Positions 11,440-21,600 of a DNA stretch of 64,000 nt are shown here, one piece after another. Source of the stretch: Panagrolaimus kolymaensis (lineage: Eukaryota; Nematoda; Chromadorea; Rhabditida; Panagrolaimidae); the NCBI GenBank assembly GCA_028622995.1, contig JAJQJQ010000009.1, forward strand, positions 2,046,001 to 2,110,000, written 5' to 3'. Numbering within the stretch: the stretch's first letter is position 1; each line of letters begins with the position of its first letter. The translations under genes and the position numbers were made by a program. The notes beneath the pieces were generated by a model. It did no database searches. It was given only the letters and a program-made list of their open reading frames with translations, and was not told where the DNA came from.

Positions 11440-11751
11440 ATGAGTGTCCTTACTCCAGCATTTACAACCCTTACATGCATGGTCCTTTTGGCTGCATATT
11501 TTGGTCCAAGTGTTTATGGTGCCGATGATTTTGACCTTAAAACCCGTTCAGGATCCAAAGTTTGTGTTGGAAAAATTTGTGATGATTCCAGCGCATTTTA
11601 TTATTTTGAATGTTGCGGAACCATTTATGATGAATGCTGCTTTAAACTTCAAACTTGGGTTATCGTTGTTCTCGTCGTCGCTGCCATTTTGACCCTTCTT
11701 GGCGCCATTGGGGGAATCATTCGATGTATTTGTTGTTGCGATCGTAACTAA
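11440..11751 (+). CDS. small Cys-rich type I membrane protein
   Basis: Single exon of 103 aa. Residues 1-28 are a hydrophobic signal peptide ending near VYGA. A short ectodomain follows with cysteine pairs (CVGKIC, ECC, ECC). Next is a TM helix (about residues 73-95, WVIVVLVVAAILTLLGAIGG), then a Cys cluster (CICCC) and a basic tail. This layout of CC pairs followed by one TM helix resembles the Shisa/VOPP1/WBP1/CYYR1 superfamily, but the match is by layout only. The start is supported by the signal peptide and by a TTTTTTTAG acceptor ending at 11391, which could serve trans-splicing or a 5' UTR intron. Confidence 0.8.
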   Translation: MSVLTPAFTTLTCMVLLAAYFGPSVYGADDFDLKTRSGSKVCVGKICDDSSAFYYFECCGTIYDECCFKLQTWVIVVLVVAAILTLLGAIGGIIRCICCCDRN

Positions 11752-12437
11752 AAACATTGTTTCGCTTCAAGACATGAAAACTTCATTTCGAGACAATTTT
11801 TTTTGCAAGTATATGTTTCTTAAAGTAGCCGCCCGCCTGCATGAGCTCCACACTGCCATTCTAAATAATATTTTTTTTTTAAATAATCACTTCTAAGCTA
11901 TTTTTATTTTTATAATGCATTCTTATTCCTCCTTATTTTCATTCACCACAAATAGTATATTTAGTTATTTTTGCTTTTTATATTTCTTTTTTTTTCTAAT
12001 GCAATAATAATGAAAATAGCGTCCGCAGCCAACGAATTATGCCAGAAGCATTGCCGCCCTTTTATTTAGCCTTTTTTATTTAATTTTGCAGTTAATACTC
12101 GGGAGTTCTAAAAATTTATTCATTTTCGTCGTTGTTGTTTTTTTTATGCTCTGCTACTTTTTGTTTTTGCATAATTGATTTTTAAAAATGTTTTTTTTCT
12201 TTGTTGTAAAAACTTTTTTAAAAATGGCCTCTGCAGGAATTATTTTTGCAAATTATTTTATATACTTTTTTGTTAAATGAAAAAACTTTCGTCCGAAGCC
12301 GCTCTATGCTTTATTAATTATGTTGTAAATCGTATATTTTTTTGTTTGTTTGTATTCTATTTTATTTTAGTATTAAAAATAAATAAATTATTTAAATTTA
12401 AATTAATTTTCCTTAAAACAAATTCGATGGAACGCTG
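11752..12437. other. intergenic, convergent 3' ends
   Basis: Space between the 3' ends of the Cys-rich membrane protein gene (+) and the carbonic anhydrase gene (-). A/T-rich, with no feature beyond possible poly-A signals. Confidence 0.5.
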
Positions 12438-14346
12438 CTATCTATTTTGTTTTTGTTTTCGAGTAACGATATGAAATGAAGATTTAACTTGGCGATCATG
12501 AAGTTCTTGCAATTTCCTTGCATTATGTTTAGTAATTTTTCGTAATATATTTAATTGTCGATTTGACATTGTTACATGATGATGTAATATCGTCCATGTG
12601 ACGCATTCAGCAAATGGCGCAGTTGTTAATGAGCCATCATAAGTATAATATGAATGCTTATCTGAAGAAGAAAAAAAGGATTAAAAAAACAAAAAAAAGG
12701 AATCTCTGAAATAGAAAAAAAATTGTGGAACGCCATTATTTTCTGTCGCTTCCTTTCAAAAAAGGAAACGACGTATTTCTAATAAAAAAGCAAACAACAC
12801 TGAGAAAAATTTTGCGTGTCACACTTTTGGTGTGACAAGGAAAATAAATATATGATGATTGGCCCGATAAATTTTGTAAGGTTTAATTTTCCTGATTTTA
12901 GTTTCTCTACAATGCGTACTCAACAGTTTTATTAATTTGTGATTGGAAAAAAAAAAGTTGTCAAAATTTTGTCACACAGGTGTGACGTGTTGTACAACAC
13001 TTTTTTTTGCTTAAAAAATTCATAACTTTTTTGAAAAACATTTTGTTTGAAATCTGTTGAGTAGGCATCGTAGATAATTATGAGGAGCAATTTTTTAGAA
13101 GAAAAAATTTTATCGGGCCAACCACCGTATATTTATTTTGCTTGTCACACCAAAAGTGTGACATTTTTCGATTTTTCTCAGTGAATGAAAGAAAAAAATA
13201 TTTTTGACGTCAAAGAAAAAAATTTAAATAAAAGAATAAATAAATACCTGGTAAAAGTTTGGATAAATCAAATTCATCTTCAATTTTAGCTTTTTTATCT
13301 TTAGAATTTATTGCTTTTTCCACTGCATTTATAATTGGCGTTAAAACTGGATTATCTTCTGGTGATTCCTGCAAATAGGATCATTAATTTTGTTTGTTTA
13401 AAAATGTGCAAACATAAACCAACAAAAAAAGGAGAAGGAAAAAAACTAACATCAACAAATAGAGCTAAAACTGTATAACCATCACAATGATGCATGGCTT
13501 CTTTTCGAGAACCTAAATTTTTATTCCAAAAAACACAATGAATCTGAAAAAACGATCTTTTGTTTCCATAATTTTTTAGTTTTTTGGTTTAAAATGGAAC
13601 TTTGCTTACTTCCGCAGCAAAATGTAAACCATGTATACAATGTTCACTGCCTTTATGAGGGTCATCAGACCAATGCATATGAAATTGCCATAATCGATAA
13701 TCGGCATCTGGCTTTAAATGTGAAGCAGCTATACGACTTTCAGCATCCTCTTTCATAACGCATAAAAATCCTGTTTTAGTTACCTGAAGAAAAGATGAAA
13801 GTTTAAAAAATAATTAAAAATAAAAGTTTTTAGATGTCAAATCTTGAGAACTAAAGCGGATTAAAAAATGCAAAGAAAAAGTCGAAATTCAAGGAGTAAA
13901 GCTACTTTTTAGATTTTGAGGTTCATGAAAGTAAAAACTCAGATTTTCGAAGGATTTTAGCCAAATTATTTTTTTCGTAGTACTTTGTGGCACTTTTTTT
14001 GGAATATTAGTTCCGCTTATTTAAATTCTTTGGTATTATAATTTCAGAAAATTATAATTCCAAGTAACTAAGTGCAATTTTTTCTCGCTCTCAAATAATC
14101 AGCTAACCTCGACATATTCGGCTTCACCCATGTGATAATCAACATGCAATAATTTTCCTTTAAGAGCTTTATCGTGTATTACATTATCTTTAGTAAGGTC
14201 AATTGGACTTTGATGAACTTCAAAGAAACATAATAAAAATTTATTAAAATTAATAAAAAAAATAACTTACGTTTATGTTTAACAGATTTTTTCTTTTTTG
14301 TTGCCGGTGATTGTTGAGTTGCAGAAGTCGAAACACTTTGTTCCAT
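12438..14346 (-). CDS. alpha-carbonic anhydrase, cytosolic type
   Basis: CO2 hydration enzyme. Six exons, 5' to 3': 14271-14346, 14108-14217, 13610-13783, 13451-13543, 13248-13368, 12438-12661; phases agree, 265 aa. Zinc ligands are present: QFHMHW (His94 and His96 of human CA2) and AEIHC (His119). Glu106 (GSEH) and Thr199 (SLTTAP) are kept too. The N-terminus is unusual. It starts with a Ser/Thr-Gln then Lys-rich 25-residue segment (KKKKS) and runs straight into QSPIDL. The WGY...GP entry strand of most alpha-CAs is absent. The proton-shuttle position (His64) appears to be replaced in a TKTGF stretch. The C-terminus is a Lys/Gln/Arg-rich tail. There is no signal peptide. An in-frame stop precedes the ATG, supporting the start. 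Intron 5 carries a MITE. Confidence 0.9.
12798..13183. mobile_element. palindromic MITE in carbonic anhydrase intron 5
   Basis: A 386-bp non-coding element. Its ends are inverted repeats starting CACTGAGAAAAAT. The similarity of the two arms continues for about 78 bp, including a GTCACAC...GTGTGAC hairpin in each arm and GGCCCGATAAA. Further in, TCTACAATGC...ACTCAACAG on the left is mirrored by its complement on the right. The element is therefore close to one long imperfect palindrome, centred near TCACACAGGTGTGA. No transposase frame is present. I could not define a target-site duplication with confidence, so the superfamily is open. Confidence 0.85.
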
Positions 14347-16518
14347 ATTTTTTTGTTAATCCAAGAAAAAATATGTCCGATGAAAAAAATAAAATAAAAA
14401 AACAACCAGCTACTGCTTTTTTTTCTCCTCCAAAAAGTGTACTCTTGCGGCTTCACTTCGAAAATAAAATAAAATAAAAAATTTTTTTTTTGCTTGAGGC
14501 TTAAAAAAAGCGTCTGCTGCCATCCATTGCTCGCTGCTTTCTTTCTTTTTTTCTCGATGGAATCCATCTTTCTCTCGCCTCCATTTTTTTTTCTCTCCAT
14601 ATGGCAATGTGAGTGAAGGAATTTAACTAACTACAACAAAATAAGACAGAAAAAAGAAAGAAAAAAAGAAATGAGAAAATGAAATAAATTCAAGCAGACG
14701 TTAAGTTAAGTAAACTATAAATTTCTCCTTTTTTTCTTTTGTTTAGGAAATTAACTTGTCAATATTTTTTTCAATGTGATATTTTTGAGTTTTAGATTAG
14801 TAATTTTCCCTTCAATTTGTATTTTCGTTCAAAGATAAATGTGTTTCTTATATTTTATTTCAATGCTAATTTTTTTGTAAATTTCTTCACACATTTTTTT
14901 CTTTTTCCGGAAGCTGAACAAACATAAAAGACAAAACGGAAGTCTATTTATCGCCTCTCACTTCTGTTTGTAGTTTCAGTTTTAGATGAATTTTTCCTCT
15001 CACATTTTTTATTTTATTTTATCTTTTTATGGGCTAGACACATTTTTTCTTTAAAGAAATTTATTAGCCTTAAAAAATATTGCTTTTTTTATAAACCATT
15101 AATTTTCAAAAAACACATATTTTAGACACATGAAAAACATATTTTAATTTTCCCCTTCATTTTCTTGAGCCAAAGAAAATAAAATAAATAAACAAAATAT
15201 TAATCATGAAAATGTTTTTTAACTTTTTAACTTCTTTTCTTCTTCATCGCCTACTACTATTACTAAGAATTTAATTTAAATCCTTAAAGCTATTGAAAAT
15301 TAAAATCTGTTGTTTAATTCTTTTCAAAAAATAAATAAAGTAAAGAAAAGATGTTTACTACCTACTGCTCATCCAATTTTCAAATAAATCCATGTGCTTT
15401 TTGAAACATTATAGTTTATAATTGTTTTTCATAAAATCATAAAATAATTATAAGCTTTCTTGTTTGTAGTAATTAAATTTTTTTAAAAAGAGATAAGAAT
15501 CTGCAACAAACATCAATGAAAAAATATTATTGGATTAATTAAATTTAAAAATAACCACTCTTTTTTTCTAGAAAAAAGGTTTCTAAAAGATAATAGACAA
15601 AAATTTTGTTTAAAATTCATTTTTTTGTAATACAAATTAACCATTAAAAAATCATATCAATTTAAACATATTTGGACAGACTTTTATTTTTTTATGATAC
15701 TTTTTTCACTCTTTTTTTAATAAGGGTTAAGCAAAAACAAAACATTTTTCTTTTATTTTCTTTTCATGTTGGTGGAACTTAAAGAAAATGATGGCAATAT
15801 TAAATGACTTTTTTAGTTTCAACAGCTTTGGTTATTAAATCAAAAATTTTTGTAATTTCGTAATAACTTCCTTTTACTATAATTCTAAAAATGCAAAGGT
15901 AATTAATTTATCAAAATTAATTATTTTTCTCCTAAAGAAGAAAGCAAATTTCGTTTAGTTAAATTTCAATCAAAAACTTTAAAAAAAATCTTTATTAAAA
16001 ATTCAAAAAAGAAAAGTAACAAAAAAAACTCGACTAAAAAAAGATGAAATCTTCCATGAAAAAAATTACTTTATACATAACAGCTGCTGACTGATTCTGC
16101 TTGGTAACAGCAATATTTGATCGTGTTTTCCTTGGATTCTTTTCAATTCAGTTCCATGGTTACTCCAATATATCTCAATATTGTCATTAAAATGCTTTGA
16201 AAAATGATTTATAACAGCCATGATTTTTTTTTCACAAATGTTTTTTATGTTTTTTTTATTTTGTTTTATAAAACAAATGTTTTTCAATGGAAACCTTGGA
16301 AGACAAGCGTTTCTGTTCACAATTATGGAAATCCATTTATGCTTAAATTTTTATTTTTAAAATCACATTTACATAACACCCGAAAAAGTAAATAAATAAA
16401 TACATTCATTGCTACTAAAAACATGCTTTAATCACCAATAAAAAAGAAGAAACCATATTTGCCATAAAAATATAGAATAAATTTAAGTTTTAACTATTTC
16501 ATGATACATGAAGGTCGG
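14347..16518. other. intergenic, AT-rich
   Basis: About 2.2 kb between two minus-strand genes. Mostly A/T runs. A minus-strand open stretch at 16066-16320 has somewhat protein-like composition in its middle but no recognisable domain. Nothing else can be supported. Confidence 0.5.
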
Positions 16519-16944
16519 TCACACGATGTAAGCATAAGGTCTATCCACATCCAAACAAATCCGATTGCCATATTCCTTTTCAAATTTGCTTTGAATTAAT
16601 AAGCGATATTGGGCTTGAGCGGAATTCCTTCTAAAACTTTCTGGTCTTGGAGTCATTGGCCTTTCAATAACTTCAGATAATAATTCTGAAGCACCCGAAT
16701 ATGAGCAAAGCATTCTGTAACAGCAAAAAGCAGTGATCACTAAAAATAAAAATCTTTTAGAAAAAATTCGTGGTGGGAGTAAAGTTTCAAACTTACATGC
16801 AATCACAGTCAAAACAACTGCAGCAACAAGAACAACTACAGCGATGATAATAAAATTTGATGTAAATGTTGCAGCCAGCGAAGGAGTTTGAGCTTGCCGC
16901 CATGAAGGTTCCTCAAAAGCTCTTTCAATTCCAGATAAATCCAT
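16519..16944 (-). CDS. small single-pass membrane protein, unknown family
   Basis: The frame is open from ATG 16942-16944 to the stop at 16519 (141 codons). A 57-bp segment, 16740-16796, has a GTAAGT donor and a TTTTTAG acceptor. Being a multiple of three without a stop, it is probably an in-frame intron. The spliced product is about 122 aa: an acidic N-terminus, a strong TM helix ([19 protein letters not shown]), then Cys residues next to the membrane (FCCYRMLC), which suggest palmitoylation. An Arg-rich and then acidic cytosolic tail follows. Unspliced, a basic Phe-rich insert would break the TM/Cys region. No family is recognised. The ends and composition support a real gene. Confidence 0.65.
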   Translation of the reverse strand: MDLSGIERAFEEPSWRQAQTPSLAATFTSNFIIIAVVVLVAAVVLTVIACKFETLLPPRIFSKRFLFLVITAFCCYRMLCSYSGASELLSEVIERPMTPRPESFRRNSAQAQYRLLIQSKFEKEYGNRICLDVDRPYAYIV

Positions 16945-18621
16945 GGAAATTGATATGGGTGAAAATTTTCTTTCAAGAATATCCAGCTTTTTTTAATTTT
17001 AAATTTTTATTAAAGAATATCAAAGTCGATAAATAATTTTTCTTGGGTTAAAAAAATAGTAATAAAAAATATGGAGCAAAAATAATAATAAATGAAAATA
17101 ATATTTTTCTGCTTCCTTTAAATATTTTTTTACTTCTCGAAAAAAAAAATATTATTAAACACTCAAATTTAAATACAAAGAAAAATAAGACAAGAGACAA
17201 TAAATGAAGACATTAAAATGTTATACTAAGATTAAAGGTAGGTGCTGTTAGGCAAAAAAATGAAAATAAAAGGAAAGAAAAGTTAATCCGAAATATATGA
17301 CGTTCTTCTTCAAAGGTGTGTAAAGTCCGCCCCATAAAACTCCATAGAATTCAAAAAAAAAGAAAGAGAAGTGAACTTTGTTCTGCAAAATCTTAGCTTT
17401 TGTTGAGCTGAGCAGATTTGCAAAAGAGAGACGACTATTTTAGAAAGAAAAAAGATAAGATTTCCTCTTAAAAAGATGGTCACAGAGGCTTGTTTGTAAA
17501 AATGTCTAAATGTTAATCTCTTTTTCTTTTTCTTTTTCGATGTTTTTCTTATACTTTTGGCATTTTAGTTTGCTCACTTTCCTTTTTGGAAAATTTGACT
17601 TTTTTTTTATGTAAAAAGAGGAAGCAAAAAAAATTGCTAAATAACACAAATAACAGAAGAAAAGAGCAGCGGATGTGACAGCTTTAAGTAGCACACGTTT
17701 AAGTTCAACAACAGCTTCCATTTAAATCATTCATCCGTTCTAGGAAGTGAAATAACATAATTATGAAAATAATTTAATTATCGCATTTACAAATTTTTTA
17801 CTAAGGCTTATAAAATAAAAATTATGGACCAAAGAGTAAACTCGGGTTTAAGATGATTAAGAAGCAGCCAATGGTAAAAATTTTGTAGTTTGCGTCAATG
17901 ACTAACTAAGCCAACCACAAATTTTTAAGGTAAGCCAAAGCCTATCACATGAACTTTAACTTTACATTTTTAAAAAAATAAATAAATTAGTAACCAAACA
18001 GCGGATAAAAAAGATTTATAAAATTCTTTTTTAGATCAAAATTATTTATCTGACTTTATAAACTTAAAAAATGACACCACTCAATAATTCTTCTAAAAGA
18101 ATCTTTTTTAAATCAGTTTTTGCTTTAAATTTGTAATTTAGGATATAATATTATTTTTGTAAAAATGCCAAAGTTCATAAGAGATATTTGAAAGGATACT
18201 CTAACTTTTGCATTTTATTTTTCAACCTCTGCTTTTTTTTATTCAAATTCAAACCACAAAATAAAAAGTCTATCCATAAAGCAAAAAACTTGATCAAAAA
18301 GCACTAAAAGCAGTAAAAAAACATTTTAAAGCACCAAAACTCTTCCTTGCTACTTTGATATCAAAAAATTTTTTGCACAAAAGAAACACAACGAAGACAA
18401 GCTTTGGTAACGCTTCTTTTTAGTTTTATTGTGTTTATTGCTTGGGCTTATCAACCAATCTACCAAACAATAAAATAAAAAAATGATTGAAGTATTTATA
18501 TTGAAATTTTTTTCTTCTGTTCTTCTGTAAATTAAATTGTTGTCGTCTGAGGTCATTGAGTTCTAAAATAAAAATACATTTTTTTATCATCATAATCAGA
18601 AATTTTGGAAAAAAGCTGACG
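16945..18621. other. intergenic, AT-rich
   Basis: Space between divergent genes (minus-strand membrane protein, plus-strand P-glycoprotein), presumably holding both promoters. A minus-strand open stretch at 17506-17721 has a hydrophobic start but a low-complexity Lys tail and is not called. Confidence 0.5.
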
Positions 18622-21600
18622 ATGACAACGACAACTAAAAAATCTCTTGAATTTGAAGTTGCTTGGGAGCCGGAGGATTCATCTTCAACTCAAAAGTAAG
18701 AAAAATTACTAAAAACTTAAAAGTTTAAATTTGTTTATTAATTTTTTAATTTTAGAGAAGAAAAATCTAAAAAAGTTTCAATAATTAAATTATGGAGATA
18801 TTCAACGGGAAATAGTTTATTATTGGTTATTGTTGGAGCAGTTATTGCAATTGTTACTGGTGCAGGTTAGTTTCAATCAAAGTAAATGCAGTAAAATTTT
18901 TAAATTTTAGGGATGCCTTTAATGTCAATTATTGTTGGAAATATTTCTGAATCATTTGTTAAAATGACCAAACTTCAAGAAAGTCCAGATTCTTTAGGTA
19001 AGTTTATTTTTTTGCTTCAAGACACTAATTTCTCCATTTAAAAAATATTTTATTATCAATTTTTTTATCCAATTTTTTTAGTGAGACTATTTTTAGCCTA
19101 ATTTATTTTTGTCGCTTTGAAACCATTTTTTATTTTTAATTTCTTTTTTTTAGTATACCCCGATGACCCTACTTGCAACACAACTTTCAAAGAAATATAT
19201 TCAAAAGAAATTTTTACTCATGACATAATAAAGCAATGCAAATCTTACGCGTACTTAGGTGCAGCTATTTACGTCGCAGCTTTTTTACAAGTTACCTGCT
19301 TTTTAATTTCTGGTGAACAAATGATTCATAAAATGAGATTAGCTTTTTTTCGAGGAATTTTACATCAAGATATTTCATGGTTTGATAAAAATAATAGTGG
19401 CACATTGACGACAAAACTTTTTGAGTAAGTCTAGTCTCTCTACAAAGGCATTAAAAAATTTTTATTCACAGATCTCTAATTTACTTTTTTTTTTTTGCAG
19501 TAATTTAGAAAGAATTAAAGAAGGCACGGGTGATAAAGTTGGATTATTAATTCAATTTTTAAGTCAATTTTTTACTGGTTTTGTTATTGCATTTACATAT
19601 GATTGGAAATTAACTTTAATTATGATGAGTTTATCTCCATTTATGGTTATCAGCGGATTATTTATGGCTAAAGTAAGGATAAAATAAAATAGCACTAATT
19701 TTAACTTTTGACCCTTGAAAAAAAAATACTAAAAACAATGCAATTTTTTAATCCTTGCAAAAAATGTATAAAAATAAAATCATGGAAGTGTTTTTATAGT
19801 TTATGGAATCAGCGGCAGAAAATGAAGCAAAAGATTATGCTCAAGCTGGAGCCATCGCAGAACAGGCTTTAACTTCCATTCGAACGGTTGTGGCTTTTAA
19901 TGGACAAAAATATGAATGTGAAAAGTAAACTTTTTCCATCCAAATCAAATCCATAAAAACTTATTTTGACGACTTCTTCAGATACAATTCCGGCCTTTAT
20001 ACTTGCATGAAAAATGGAATCCGTAAATCCATTTTAGTTGGAATTTGTCTTGGTGCAACTTTTCTAATTATTTTTGCTTCATATTGTCTTGCATTTTGGG
20101 TTGGAACTTCATTTGTGGCGGATGGAAAAATGGATCCCAAAACTTTATTCACCGTATTTTTTTCTGTTCTTATGGGTTCATTAGCTCTTGGGCAAGCAGG
20201 CCAACAATTCGCTGTGATTGGAACTGCTCAAGGTGCAGCAAGTGCCATTTTTGAAATTATTGATCGAGTTAGTTTGCAATTTTATCCTAAAATAATAATA
20301 ATTACAAATTTCGTTTCAGGAACCAGAAATCGATTGTTATTCACCCGATGGAATAAAACTTGAAAATGTTAAAGGAAAAATTTCTGTAAATAATATTAAA
20401 TTTTCTTATCCGACAAGAAAGGAAATGAAAATTTTAAAAGGAATTAGTTTTGAAGCTTTACCCGGACAAACTATAGCTTTAGTTGGGTCATCAGGTTGCG
20501 GGAAAAGTACCATCGTTCAATTACTCCTTCGATATTATAATCCTGATGCTGGCAATGTAAATAACTTAAAACTAAAAATTTGCATAAAAACTCTTTCGTT
20601 TTTTCAGATAGCTATCGATGGTCATGACCTCTCTGAAATCAACATAGAATCTCTCAGAAAAATTATCGGTGTAGTGTCTCAAGAACCCATTCTTTTTAAT
20701 TGTAGCATTGAAGAAAATATTCTTTATGGAAATGAAAATATTTCTCATTCAGAACTAATTAATGCTTGTCGAATGGCAAATGCTGAAAGTTTCATTTCCA
20801 CTTTGCCAAATGGTTATAAAACTATCGTTGGTGAACGAGGAACTCAATTATCCGGTGGCCAAAAACAACGGATTGCTATAGCTCGAGCGCTAGTTAGAAA
20901 CCCAAAAATCCTTTTACTCGATGAAGCCACTTCGGCTTTGGATGCCGAAAGTGAATCCATTGTTCAACAAGCTTTGGATAAAGCTAGACAAGGAAGAACC
21001 ACTTTAATTATTGCCCATCGACTTACAACCATAAAAAATGCAGATAAAATTATTGCAATGAAAAATGGACAAGTTTTTGAAACCGGCACTCATGAAACAT
21101 TAATGGATTTGAAAGGGCTTTATTATGAACTTGTAAATGCTCAAGTTTTTGCGGATATCGACGAAAATGAAAAAGATGCCACAAAATTGCCTGAAAAAGA
21201 AAAAGCATTCGAAATTAGCAGAAAAAATTCAAAAATATCTCGTCGATCAAGAACGACCTCAGTTTTGTCGTCTGCGACGAGGAGATTGAGTGCAGCATTT
21301 AGCCTTGAAGGAATTGCAGTTGTTGAACCACCCAACAACCTTGAAGATGATGAAAAATCGGTGACAAAACGTTTAATGAAAGGTTAGTTCGCTTTTAAAA
21401 ACTTTTAAACGTCTAAAAAATTGACGAACAAACAAACAAAAAAAGCAAACTTTTTTTAAAACACACAAAAAACATATCTTATTTTTTCTAAAAACTTCCA
21501 TTTCATAGATTTTTTAAACAAAATTTATAATTTTTTACATAAAAAATTAATAAAAATTTGCATTAAATTATTTTTGGTAAATTTCAAAAAAAAATTGCAA

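Noticed and set aside
16066..16320. 84-residue minus-strand frame
   Set aside because: The middle looks protein-like, but there is no domain, no good exon borders and a low-complexity start. Not enough to call.
17506..17721. 71-residue minus-strand frame with hydrophobic start
   Set aside because: The tail is pure Lys/Glu low complexity and no downstream exon could be joined.
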